64,000 nt of DNA. Origin: Nocardia terpenica (GTDB lineage Bacteria > Actinomycetota > Actinomycetes > Mycobacteriales > Mycobacteriaceae). Below, piece after piece: positions 26,389-34,810 of this stretch (position 1 is the first letter of the stretch; each line of letters opens with the position of its first letter). The translations under genes and the position numbers were made by a program. The stretch lies in the NCBI RefSeq assembly GCF_013186535.1, contig NZ_JABMCZ010000005.1:806001-870000 (forward strand). The letters are read 5' to 3'. The notes below the pieces were generated by a model that had not been told where the DNA came from, did not search any database, and saw nothing but the letters and a program-made list of their open reading frames with translations.

Positions 26389-27555
26389 CTACGCGCCCCG
26401 GTGCCGCACCGCGGCCAGCAGCGCCACCCGCGAGTTGACGCCGACCTTCCGGAAGAGTTTCTTCAGGTGGTAGTTCACGGTGTGGGGCGAGATCAGCAGG
26501 CTGCGCGCGATCTGGCGGTTGGTCAGGCCCTGCTGGACCAGGCGGATGATCGCCGATTCCTGTTCGTTGAAACCGCGGATGGTCGAGAACTCCGGTGTGG
26601 CAACGGTATTCGCGGGGTCGTGTGCGCCGTCGTCTCCGGCGGATTCGGTGATGTCGGTGGCCTGCCGACGCAGGGCCCGGCGCAGCGGGGTGGGGATGGA
26701 TGTGACGATGATGCGCCAGAGCAGTTCGTTGCGGAACTGGACCCTGTCGCCGCCACCGCATTCCAGCGCGCCGGTGGCGACCGCCTCGTCCAGCAGCGAC
26801 AGCAGCGCCGAGGGCGAGATGGCCAGCATGGGCGCGAGGGTGCCGACCGAGACCTGCCTGCCCAGGACGGCGGCGACGCGCAGCAGCTGGCGGCACTGGT
26901 CGGAGTAGCCGAGCAGCAGGGATTCGACATGATCGACGAGCCTGCGCGGCAACCGATCCGCCACCAGCTCGGCCTCGAACTCGCCCACGATGAGGCTGTT
27001 TTCCTCCTGCATGCCGACCAGCAGCTCGGTGACCAGGCCCGGATTGCCCTCGGCGCGGGCGATCACCTCGGCCAGCGCGGGCGAGGGCGGCGCGCCCAGC
27101 AGGTCGCCCGCCAGTTCCGTCGTCGCCGCCGGGGCCAGTGAGTCCAGCACGATCGTGTCGCTGTATCCGGTCGAGCTCGCGACGAGCGCATCGAGATCCC
27201 GTGCCCCCGAATAGGATCGGCGCGCCAGCAGCCACACGGTCTGCGAGTGGTAGCGGCCGTACCGCTGGGACAGGATCGTATCCCGGGACCGCTCACCGTA
27301 ATTGTGGGCGTCGTCGATGACGACCAGCGTCGGCAGGTCCGGTTCGGTCATGACCAGACCGGGACTGATATCGAATCCCTGCGGCGCGGCCGCCGCAACA
27401 CAATCGTCGAGAAGTCGCGTCTTTCCCGATCCGGGAACACCCTCCACCACCACGAGAGAACATCCGCCACGACGGCCGAACTCCAAAGCCCGGTGAATCC
27501 GGTCCATCTCCTGCGCTCGCCCACGCAATGGGCTGCGCAAAACCGTCGATTTCAA
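26389..27555 (-). CDS. AAA-ATPase/LuxR-family regulator, TTG start
   Basis: A 388-aa regulator built as a compact LAL-type protein: P-loop GVPGSGKTR near residue 38, Walker B LVVIDDAH near residue 85, a helical middle region and a C-terminal LuxR HTH from about residue 325 (LTNRQIARSLLISPHTVNYHLKKLF). The open frame starts at 27717, but the TTG at 27555 follows AGGGAG at six bases, and the sequence just after it (RSPLRGRAQEMDRI) is where family homology begins; the upstream part is Arg/Ser-rich without pattern. LAL proteins are usually 900 aa, so this is a short form without the TPR arm. Its target genes are unknown. Confidence 0.83.
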   Translation of the reverse strand: MKSTVLRSPLRGRAQEMDRIHRALEFGRRGGCSLVVVEGVPGSGKTRLLDDCVAAAAPQGFDISPGLVMTEPDLPTLVVIDDAHNYGERSRDTILSQRYGRYHSQTVWLLARRSYSGARDLDALVASSTGYSDTIVLDSLAPAATTELAGDLLGAPPSPALAEVIARAEGNPGLVTELLVGMQEENSLIVGEFEAELVADRLPRRLVDHVESLLLGYSDQCRQLLRVAAVLGRQVSVGTLAPMLAISPSALLSLLDEAVATGALECGGGDRVQFRNELLWRIIVTSIPTPLRRALRRQATDITESAGDDGAHDPANTVATPEFSTIRGFNEQESAIIRLVQQGLTNRQIARSLLISPHTVNYHLKKLFRKVGVNSRVALLAAVRHRGA

Positions 27556-27735
27556 TTGTATCTCCCTGCACAATCTTCGACGAGACTTTCTCACGAGCAG
27601 GAGGGAGCGAGATCTTTGGATTCGGACAGCCCCGGCCGAATACGCACAAACAATGCGGGCAACTCTGAAAGAAATGACACGACTCGCCGACACAGTGTGT
27701 GGCAATCCCCTTCGCACTCCCTCCGCTCGTACCGA

Positions 27736-27763
27736 ATCGTACCAAGTGGAACTAAACTGTCAA
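27736..27763 (-). promoter_or_regulatory. Promoter of the LuxR-type regulator
   Basis: On the minus strand, TTGACA (27763-27758) and TACGAT (27741-27736) are 16 bases apart. The region is markedly more AT-rich than its surroundings. Transcription from here leaves an untranslated leader of about 170 bases before the TTG start. A GGTACGATTCGGTACG near-repeat overlaps the -10. Confidence 0.65.
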
Positions 27764-27802
27764 GAGATGGTAAAGAAACCATTCGGTTGGTCTCGTAGTG
27801 CC

Positions 27803-28852
27803 TCATCCCTCCCGATGCTCGATCGCGGCGGCGAGCGATACCAGGTCGTCGGCGGCGAGTTCGTCGGGCAGGCCGACGACGGCCCGGCGCAGCTCCCGCC
27901 GCGCCTGCTGCACCGCGACGCGGCGCCCACCGGCGGCCTCGATCAACCCGGTGGCCGCCCGCACCTCGGCGCCGCTCAGCGGGGCGGTGGAGCCGTAGAG
28001 CCGCCGCAGTTCTCGGCCCGCCTGGGTCGGCGAGCCGAGCGCGGCGACGACCGGCAGGGAATGCTTGCGGCGGCGCACATCCGCGCCCACCGGTTTGCCG
28101 GTGGCCCGCGGATCGCCCCAGAGGCCGAGCAGATCGTCGGTGATCCGAAACGCCAGGCCCACCCGGCGGCCGAACAGGTCGAGCGCGTCGACGGTCGCGG
28201 AATCCGCGCCCGCACACCATGCCCCGGCCGCGCACGCGCAGCCCATGAGCGCGCCGGTCTTCCCGCTCACCGTGTGCAGGTACCGATCCACACCGATGGG
28301 CGTGCCGCTGCCGAGGGCGCAGTCCTCGTACTGCCCCTGGCACAGTTCGGTGACCGCGGTGGCCAGGCGGGACACCACGCCGAGCACCGTGGCATCCGGG
28401 CAGTCGGTCACCGCGCATCGAAATGCCAACCCGTGCAACGCATCCCCGAGCAGGATCGCCTTCGGGACACCCCACACGCACCAGGCCGCCGGGCGGGCGC
28501 GGCGAATGCGGTCGCCGCTCATGATGTCGTCGTGCACCAGCGTGAAATTGTGCAGGAACTCGACCGCGGCCGCCGCCGCGAGCGCCGCACCACCGTCGCC
28601 GGAGCACGCCGCGGCCGCCGCGAGCGTCAGGGCGGCCCGAAAACCCTTGCCGCCCACCCGTTTCGACGGTTGCCCGGCGCGGTTGAACCAGCCGAGGTGA
28701 TAGCCCGCCATGCGCCGCAACGAATCCGGCCGGGTGTCGGGCAGCGTCGCCACCCAGCGGCGCATGATCGGATCGCACTCGGCGCGCGCCCGCCGGAGGG
28801 CGGGCACCCGATCCGCGGAGATACCGGTCGCTCGGATAGGCGTCGACGACAT
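27803..28852 (-). CDS. Polyprenyl diphosphate synthase family protein
   Basis: A 349-aa trans-isoprenyl diphosphate synthase homologue. The first Asp-rich motif is DDIMSGD near residue 107 and the second is DDLLGLWGD near residue 240, where the usual fifth-position Asp is absent; GKTG and GKPVG lysines that hold the diphosphate are present. It would condense IPP with an allylic diphosphate or act as a short-chain (C10-C20) enzyme. ATG 28858 is adjacent to AAGGGG, whereas ATG 28852 sits at the right distance, so I start there. No terpene cyclase is beside it, so its product is unclear. Confidence 0.85.
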   Translation of the reverse strand: MSSTPIRATGISADRVPALRRARAECDPIMRRWVATLPDTRPDSLRRMAGYHLGWFNRAGQPSKRVGGKGFRAALTLAAAAACSGDGGAALAAAAAVEFLHNFTLVHDDIMSGDRIRRARPAAWCVWGVPKAILLGDALHGLAFRCAVTDCPDATVLGVVSRLATAVTELCQGQYEDCALGSGTPIGVDRYLHTVSGKTGALMGCACAAGAWCAGADSATVDALDLFGRRVGLAFRITDDLLGLWGDPRATGKPVGADVRRRKHSLPVVAALGSPTQAGRELRRLYGSTAPLSGAEVRAATGLIEAAGGRRVAVQQARRELRRAVVGLPDELAADDLVSLAAAIEHREG

Positions 28853-29179
28853 GGCCATCCCCTTCGATCTCCGAGTCGGCGTGACAGGGCCACAACGTAA
28901 GCCGGAAGCCGACCGGTACGACCAAGCGGAATTGGCGCCGATCGCCGACCGGACATGACGGCGACACGCCCGGCGAACTTGGCGCCAAATTCCCGGCGGT
29001 CAAGGCGATCGGGGTGATTCGCCGACCGGGTATCCTCAGTGGAGCCAGCCGTTGATTCGGCACCGCGACGCCGACAACGTGGCACGAGTGGACCGCTTGC
29101 CGACCGGTATCCGGTTCGGCACGACAGCGTCGGTCGCCTCGAGACAAGGGCGGCGAAGCGGCTGGCCTCGAGGATGGCT
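28853..29179. other. 327-base divergent intergenic region
   Basis: It separates the polyprenyl synthase (leftward) from the XRE regulator (rightward). It holds the palindrome at 28979-28988, a related TTGGCGCC at 28932-28939, and a TATCCT at 29031-29036 that could be a -10 but has no good -35. The XRE frame is open here from 29039, without ribosome site. Confidence 0.5.
28979..28988. promoter_or_regulatory. Palindrome TTGGCGCCAA, possible operator
   Basis: A perfect 10-bp palindrome with a near copy (TTGGCGCCGA) 47 bases to the left, both in a divergent promoter region next to an XRE regulator. Two like sites on a control region fit dimeric regulator binding. Function is inferred. Confidence 0.4.
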
Positions 29180-30400
29180 ATGCAGAGCGTGGCATGGGCG
29201 CAGCAGCGCCATCTGACGGTCGGCAACCGGATCGAGATGCGGCGGCGGCAACTCGGGCTGTCCCGGCGCACGGTCGCCAATATCGTCGGCCGCAGCGACG
29301 AGTGGCTGCGACTGATCGAATCGGGCCAGCAGCGACTGGAAAACGTCTATCTGATCGTCCGTTTGGCGGAGGTGCTGCACATCGGCGACTTCCGGCAGCT
29401 GATCGATATCCCACCGGCTCCGCCCCAGCCGCGGACCGAAGGCGCGGAGATGCTGATCGGGCTGTTCGCCCCGAGCGTCATCGGCTACCCGGCCAGGGTG
29501 GACCCGGCCGCCACCGTGTCGATACCGCAACTGCGCGAACAGCTTCAGACCTGCCAGCGCATCTGGGCGTCGTCGCCGACGCGATACTCCGAGCTCGGCC
29601 AGCGCCTGCCGCCGGTGCTCGCGATGACCCGCATGCTGCTGTGGCGCGACTACAGCGACGGCGTCGGCGACCTGGCGCTGACCGCCGCCCAGCTCGCCCG
29701 CCAGGTGCTGACCCGGCTCGGGGCACACACGCTGGCGCTGACCGTCGCCGACCGGAGCATGGAGATCGCCGGACGCCTGGACCGGCCCGGATCGATCGCG
29801 GCCGCCGCGGAACAGTATGCCGACGCACTGCTGCATCTGGAGCAGTTCACCCTGTGCCGCGAACACGCCGAAACCGCGGCGGCCGAGCTGTCCCCGACCA
29901 TTCCCGACACCGCCGACGAGGCCGTGCTGTGGGGCGCACTCCAGCTGACCGCGGCGAAAAGCGCTGTGTGCCAACATAATGTGCAGCAGGCCAGCCGCCT
30001 GATGGCCCGCGCCCACGAGGTCGCCAACCGCCTCGGCGCCGACCGCAGCTGTCTGGGCATCACCTTCGGCCCCTCCGAGGTCGGCATCGCCCGCATGGAA
30101 GTCGCCCTGGGCGAGAACGATTTCGACGAGGTCATCCGCACCGCCGCCACCGTGGAATTCGCCGACGACCACTCGATCACCTCCCAGGCCCGCTACCACA
30201 TCGCCCTGGCCCACGCCTTCGTCCACAAAGGCGAAGACGTAGCCGCCGCCCTGGCCCTGGAAAAAGCCGCCACCGCCTGCCCCGAAGACCTCCGCTACGA
30301 CCACAACGCCCACCACACCCTGCAAAAACTCCTCCGACACAGCAATGGGAAACCCCGGCGCGATGTCGCCAGGCTGGCCGCACTGGCAGAGGTGGTCTGA
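29180..30400 (+). CDS. XRE-family regulator with TPR-like C-terminus
   Basis: A 406-aa protein with an N-terminal XRE HTH (residues about 11-65: LTVGNRIEMRRRQLG, SDEWLRLIESGQ) and a long helical C-terminus of repeated Ala/Leu-rich helix pairs that read as TPR-like. This layout is very common in Streptomyces and Nocardia and often sits next to SAM-methyltransferase or signalling genes. The frame opens at 29039; ATG 29180 is chosen because CGAGG lies six bases upstream, whereas ATG 29174 is too close to it. Ligand and targets are unknown. Confidence 0.78.
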   Translation: MQSVAWAQQRHLTVGNRIEMRRRQLGLSRRTVANIVGRSDEWLRLIESGQQRLENVYLIVRLAEVLHIGDFRQLIDIPPAPPQPRTEGAEMLIGLFAPSVIGYPARVDPAATVSIPQLREQLQTCQRIWASSPTRYSELGQRLPPVLAMTRMLLWRDYSDGVGDLALTAAQLARQVLTRLGAHTLALTVADRSMEIAGRLDRPGSIAAAAEQYADALLHLEQFTLCREHAETAAAELSPTIPDTADEAVLWGALQLTAAKSAVCQHNVQQASRLMARAHEVANRLGADRSCLGITFGPSEVGIARMEVALGENDFDEVIRTAATVEFADDHSITSQARYHIALAHAFVHKGEDVAAALALEKAATACPEDLRYDHNAHHTLQKLLRHSNGKPRRDVARLAALAEVV

Positions 30401-30482
30401 GCCTCGATACGGGTTGGGTATCCGCCTCGTCGGACCGACTCATCCGTATTCACTGATGTCGATCAATGCGGATCGGCGTTGG

Positions 30483-30511
30483 TTGACTCCACTCGAAGCG
30501 GTAGTTACTCT
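30483..30511 (+). promoter_or_regulatory. Promoter of the EspR-like gene
   Basis: TTGACT at 30483-30488 and TACTCT at 30506-30511 are separated by 17 bases in a distinctly AT-rich stretch. An ACTCTCAT/ATGAGAGT inverted pair about 60 bases apart flanks the leader, and a TTTTTT run lies at 30555-30561. The leader is about 80 bases, long enough for an upstream binding site. Confidence 0.65.
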
Positions 30512-30597
30512 CATACCGTAGTGCCTCGACTCTTATCTACATCATTAAGCAGATATTTTTTGATGAGAGTAGGGAAGCCGACTGTTCGGAGGTTAGG

Positions 30598-31080
30598 ATG
30601 CGTAAGGGTGCCGGTGGGAGTCGGCGTGGGGGCGGTCTTTTCGCTGAGAAGCTGAATTACCTGTTCAGCACGGTGAGCCCGAGCGAGGGGCGGGAGTACA
30701 GCAACGAGCAGGTAGCCTCGGCGATCACCGCGGACGGGGTTCCGATCTCGCAGAGTTATATCTGGCAGCTACGCAAGGGCATCAAGGACAACCCGACCTT
30801 GAAACATGTTCAGGCACTGGCGGATTTCTTCGGAGTGCCGCCCGCCTACTTCTTCGACGAAAAGGTCACCGACCAGGTAGACCGCCGATTGGCGGAGTTG
30901 AAAGCCGAGCAGCGCCGCTTGGCCGAAATCGCCGAGAGCAGCGATGCACAAATGATGGCCCTCCGCGCCGGGGAACTATCCCGCAAACGCCGCCAACAAG
31001 TCATGGACCTACTGGACGTGGTCTACCGACTCGAACAAGCGGAGCGCGGCGATACGTCCTTCGGGCCGACATCGAGGTGA
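30598..31080 (+). CDS. EspR-like nucleoid-associated HTH regulator
   Basis: A 160-aa protein that lines up with Mycobacterium tuberculosis EspR along its length: FAEKLNYLFSTVSP opening, the SNEQVASAI / SQSYIWQLRKG HTH, a FFGVPPAYFFDEK segment and a C-terminal dimerisation helix pair. EspR bridges distant sites and controls ESX-1 and cell-wall genes. This copy has an extra 12 residues at the N-terminus, rich in Gly/Arg, and a longer C-terminal tail. GGAGG lies seven bases before ATG 30598. The AT-rich promoter is typical of genes of such NAP-like regulators. Regulated genes are not evident here. Confidence 0.82.
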   Translation: MRKGAGGSRRGGGLFAEKLNYLFSTVSPSEGREYSNEQVASAITADGVPISQSYIWQLRKGIKDNPTLKHVQALADFFGVPPAYFFDEKVTDQVDRRLAELKAEQRRLAEIAESSDAQMMALRAGELSRKRRQQVMDLLDVVYRLEQAERGDTSFGPTSR

Positions 31081-31255
31081 GATGACCCAAATGCCACCAT
31101 GGTGACGCGGGGGGTACAGGCGGCTAGCGCAACCTTGTGCGAGAGTGAGCAATCCGGTTCGACCCGTCTGATCATGTGGCACCTACCGCGGCCGAAGTGG
31201 CAGCGCGGTTACCCCGCTGAATTGCATGACGGTACAGGGGAAGAAGGTTTCGACA

Positions 31256-31600
31256 ATGCCTACGAACGTCGGTCCTATCAAAAGACGGTCAACCGGACAC
31301 CGATCGAACCCTCACGACCTGCGCGAGATCGCGGCCACACACGGCATGGATGCCATAGCAGCGCGAATCCACGAGCTGCACGCCGCGGGTAACCATTTGG
31401 CGGCAGACACCATCGAATACGAACTGCGAGGGTCGGGCGCGGACGGTGAGCTGATCGACTCCGATCACATCGTCCGCCTCACCCGCCAACTGACAGCCGC
31501 ATTACGTGACGACGCAATGGACGAAACCACCGCACTACGACTCGTAGGAGCCCTGGTCGCCCGCGCCGCCGAAGGGTGCGGATCCGGGGACACGCGGTGA
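31256..31600 (+). CDS. Small hypothetical protein
   Basis: A 114-aa soluble protein, not recognised. It is helical and Ala/Arg-rich, with two segments that look like paired amphipathic helices (DLREIAATHGMDAIAARIHEL and HIVRLTRQLTAALRD). ATG 31256 has GAAGG eight bases upstream; the frame opens 30 bases earlier without support. Its stop overlaps the GTG of the next membrane-protein gene (GTGA), so the two are coupled. It may follow the EspR-like gene in one transcript, although 175 bases separate them. Confidence 0.55.
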   Translation: MPTNVGPIKRRSTGHRSNPHDLREIAATHGMDAIAARIHELHAAGNHLAADTIEYELRGSGADGELIDSDHIVRLTRQLTAALRDDAMDETTALRLVGALVARAAEGCGSGDTR

Positions 31601-32004
31601 CTCCATGCCTGCGCGGCTGGGTGTATGTGATGCTCGCGGTTTATGCGATCGGATTCGCGGTGGGGACCTGGTCTCATGTCACCGTTCTCGCGGTATCTGG
31701 TCTGGGTGCGTATCCTGAAGCACCGCAACCATTTCGAATATTCTTCGTGTCTCTCGCGGTCATCGACCCGGCGGTCATTGTGTTGATTGCATTGCGGCGG
31801 CCGATGACACCGATCGTTGCGGCCCTGGTGATGATGGTGGATCTGCTCGGCAACTGGGTCGCCGACTGGCCGCACTATCGCGACGATCTGGACTGGCTGG
31901 TCGGCAACGAGGGCGGGCTGATCCAGCTCACGGCCTTCGGCGCGTTCGTGCTCGTGACCGCGGTGCCGCTGCGCCGCGCCCTGCTGCACCATCGTGCCCT
32001 GTGA
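31597..32004 (+). CDS. Small membrane protein, four predicted helices
   Basis: A 135-aa integral membrane protein from GTG 31597, whose start overlaps the preceding stop. Four hydrophobic segments are visible (near residues 10-30, 45-65, 72-92 and 108-128). A WADWPHYRDD loop lies between the third and fourth. I do not know a family; it resembles the many DUF-type integral proteins of actinobacteria. It is convergent with the DUF885 gene, 39 bases away. Confidence 0.6.
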   Translation: MTPCLRGWVYVMLAVYAIGFAVGTWSHVTVLAVSGLGAYPEAPQPFRIFFVSLAVIDPAVIVLIALRRPMTPIVAALVMMVDLLGNWVADWPHYRDDLDWLVGNEGGLIQLTAFGAFVLVTAVPLRRALLHHRAL

Positions 32005-32043
32005 TCAATTGCCCACCGTCCAGGTCATGGTCACACCCGTCCG

Positions 32044-33714
32044 TCAACCAAGTTCGGCGCGCAGCGTATCCAATCCCATACCACCAAGTTTCAGGGCGCG
32101 GGTGTGAAAGTCCTTCAGGTTGAAGGAATTTCCGGCGCGTGTGCGGGCGTCGTCGCGGGCGGAGAGCCAAAGGCGTTCGCCGAGTTTGTAAGCGGGGGCC
32201 TGGCCGGGCCAGCCGAGGTAGCGGTCGATCTCGTCGTGCACGTGGACGGGGTCGGTGATTGTGCGGGTCAGCAGGAATTCGAGGCCGAGGGCGGGTGTCC
32301 ATCGTTCGTGTTCGTGGAAGGCTGTGTTCGAGGGGATTTCGAGTTCGAGGTGCATGCCGATGTCTACGATGACGCGGGCGGTGCGGAACAGTTGTTCGGC
32401 GAGCATGCCGAGGAGGTTGCCGTCGTCGTCGAGGTAGCCGAGTTCTCGCATGAGGCGTTCGGCGTAGAGGGCCCAGCCTTCGCCGTGACCGGAGGTGAAG
32501 GACATCATTCGCTGGTATTTGTTCAGTGCGGCGGCCTCGTGGACGGCGGTGGCGATCTGGAGGTGGTGGCCCGGGACGCCCTCGTGGTACACGGTGGTGA
32601 GTTCGCGCCAGGTGGCGAAGTCCTGCCTGTCGGCGGGCACCGACCACCACATGCGGCCGGGACGGGCGAAGTCCTCGCTGGGTCCGGTGTAGTACGCGCC
32701 GACGCCGCCGCCGGGTGGCGCGATCCGGCATTCCAGGGTCATGAGTTGGTCGGGGATGTCGAAGTGCTTGCCGCGCAGGGATTCCAGCGCCGCGTCGGAC
32801 AGTCGCTGCATCCACGCCTCGAACGCGGCCTGCCCGCGCACCTGGTATCGCGGGTCGGCGTCGAGCGCGGCCGCGGTCTCGGCCAGTGTCGCGCCCGGCT
32901 TGATTCGACCCGCGACGGTCAGCATCTCGGATTCGATGCGCCGGAACTCGTCCCAGCCCCATGCATAGGCTTCCCGGAGATCCAACTCGGCCCCGATGTG
33001 ATAGCGCGACCAGAGTCGATAGACATCCTCCCCGACGGCGTCGCGCACCGGAGCGCGTGGCGCGAGATCGACGCGCAGGAATCGGGCGAAGTCCCCGTAC
33101 GCCTGCTCGGCGGTCCGCGCGGCTCGCCGCAATTCGCCCATCGGCGCACCGTCGACACTCTCCGCTGCGGCCACGAAAGTCGTGAAGAATCCGTCCTTTC
33201 CGTCCCGCCCGGCCCAGGTTTCGGCCTGGTCCGCGGTCTTCTCGAGCTGCCGGACCGCCGAGATCCGCCCGTGCCCGGCGGCGAACAGCAGCGAGGCCCG
33301 CACGCTGTCGAGCGCCTCCGGCACCTTCGCGAGCCGCGTGGCAACCACCGCCCAGTCGTCGGCGGATTCGGTGTCCATCAGATCGAATACCATCCGAATG
33401 TCCTGCACCGGACTGGAAGTCACATTGAGCGAGGCGGGCGGCAATCCCGCCTCGTGAATCTCGACCTCCAGCCCGACCCGCTCACAGAACACCGCCTTCG
33501 CCACCCGCTCCGCCTCATCCGCGGGCTCCGTGTCCTGGACCGCCCGCAGCGCCCGCCTGGCGATCTCCGCGCGCACCCCATGCCCCACAGGCGAATAATC
33601 GGTCAGCCGCCCCTGCTGCCCACCGATGCCGAACATGCTGGCCATCACCGGATCGGCCACCGCATACTCATCGACATACCGCTCACAAATCCGATGCACG
33701 CCTTCGAGACCCAT
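32044..33714 (-). CDS. DUF885 metallopeptidase-like protein
   Basis: A 556-aa cytoplasmic protein of the DUF885 family, related to zincin metallopeptidases. The zinc motif reads HEGVPGHH near residue 377 (HExxH variant) and the third-ligand region GHGEGWALYAE follows about 28 residues later. No signal peptide is visible. Family members range from inner-membrane lipoproteins to cytoplasmic proteins; substrates are poorly known. It starts at ATG 33714, and its neighbour upstream on the same strand is the DUF899 gene 104 bases away. Confidence 0.85.
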   Translation of the reverse strand: MGLEGVHRICERYVDEYAVADPVMASMFGIGGQQGRLTDYSPVGHGVRAEIARRALRAVQDTEPADEAERVAKAVFCERVGLEVEIHEAGLPPASLNVTSSPVQDIRMVFDLMDTESADDWAVVATRLAKVPEALDSVRASLLFAAGHGRISAVRQLEKTADQAETWAGRDGKDGFFTTFVAAAESVDGAPMGELRRAARTAEQAYGDFARFLRVDLAPRAPVRDAVGEDVYRLWSRYHIGAELDLREAYAWGWDEFRRIESEMLTVAGRIKPGATLAETAAALDADPRYQVRGQAAFEAWMQRLSDAALESLRGKHFDIPDQLMTLECRIAPPGGGVGAYYTGPSEDFARPGRMWWSVPADRQDFATWRELTTVYHEGVPGHHLQIATAVHEAAALNKYQRMMSFTSGHGEGWALYAERLMRELGYLDDDGNLLGMLAEQLFRTARVIVDIGMHLELEIPSNTAFHEHERWTPALGLEFLLTRTITDPVHVHDEIDRYLGWPGQAPAYKLGERLWLSARDDARTRAGNSFNLKDFHTRALKLGGMGLDTLRAELG

Positions 33715-33818
33715 GCGCGCACGCTACCGCCCATTCCCCTCTCCGAGCATCAACTTAACCAATTCCCCAGATCCTCTGGCCGCCAAAACCTTCCACCGCC
33801 GGTGTCGGCGAAGGCGCG

Positions 33819-34601
33819 TCAGTGGTGGTGGCCGTGTCGGCCGAGGGTGTGCACCGGGGTCGCGCCGGGGCGGGTCCACTGCGGCACGGGGCGGCCGGTC
33901 GGACCACCGGTCGGGTTCCCGTCCGCGTCCGAGCGCCAGGACCAGCACGCGCCGCGGCCCTCGGGCCAGCCGTCCGGGTTGTCCTCCCAGGTCTCGCCGC
34001 GACCGTAGGGCGTCATGTCGAGCAGGCCGAGGGAGGCATTGACGCGCTCGTTTCCGCGACCCGTCGTGGAATAGGTGAGGAACGCGCGGTCGCCGATGCG
34101 CAGGTAGCAGGTGAGATAACCCATGTTGCCGCCGACCGGTTCGGGCACGTCGCGCACCGAGTACCACGGCTGGGTGTAGCCCATGAACTCGAGGTACGGG
34201 GCGACCTCGTGCCAGCGACCGGTGGTCAGGATGGCGAACGAGACGCCGCGGGCATTGAGGTAGGCGGCATCTCGCAGGTGCCAGGCCGTGGTGGTGCAGC
34301 CCTCGCACTGGCCCTGATGCGGTGCGCCGTCGAACCACATGTGCTTGTAGACCATGAGTTCGTCACGGCCCTGAAACAGATCCAGGAATGGGACCGGACC
34401 GTCGGCTCCGACGACCTCGACCTTTCCATCGAACTCCACCATCGGCAGTCGGCGCCGGGCCGCGGCGAGGGCATCGCCCGCGTGGGTGTGGGCCTTCTCG
34501 CGAATCAGCAGCTCGGCACGGGCGGCTTGCCAGGTGGCGAGGTCGACGATGGGTGGGCGGCCGGGCAATGTGGAGTGCGGGTCGTTCGGCGTGGTTGTCA
34601 T
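33819..34601 (-). CDS. DUF899 thioredoxin-fold protein
   Basis: A 260-aa member of the DUF899 family. A CEGC site with TTTAWH after it lies near residue 100 in the thioredoxin-like core, with LMVYKHMWF before it and a PWYSVRD segment after. The C-terminal Trp-rich stretch is a signature of the family. The protein is thought to be a disulfide or peroxide-handling enzyme, but its reaction is not established. GGAGG is five bases before ATG 34601. The C-terminus ends in GRHGHHH, which could bind metal. Confidence 0.83.
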   Translation of the reverse strand: MTTTPNDPHSTLPGRPPIVDLATWQAARAELLIREKAHTHAGDALAAARRRLPMVEFDGKVEVVGADGPVPFLDLFQGRDELMVYKHMWFDGAPHQGQCEGCTTTAWHLRDAAYLNARGVSFAILTTGRWHEVAPYLEFMGYTQPWYSVRDVPEPVGGNMGYLTCYLRIGDRAFLTYSTTGRGNERVNASLGLLDMTPYGRGETWEDNPDGWPEGRGACWSWRSDADGNPTGGPTGRPVPQWTRPGATPVHTLGRHGHHH

Positions 34602-34810
34602 GATGTCCTCCGTGATGTCCGGTGCCGGGCAGCGTCGTACGACGTGCTTTGGCGGTCACAAGAAAAGACGTGCGAATCAGCCGAGACTCATCGCAGCGGG
34701 TACGCCCACAACTGTTGCACGGACCAGATCAACCTGGGCGGCGGCAGGCGGGAATCCGGTGGATGGCGGGGCATCCACCGCGGGTGTGAGCGCCTGACAC
34801 ACTGAGGTGC

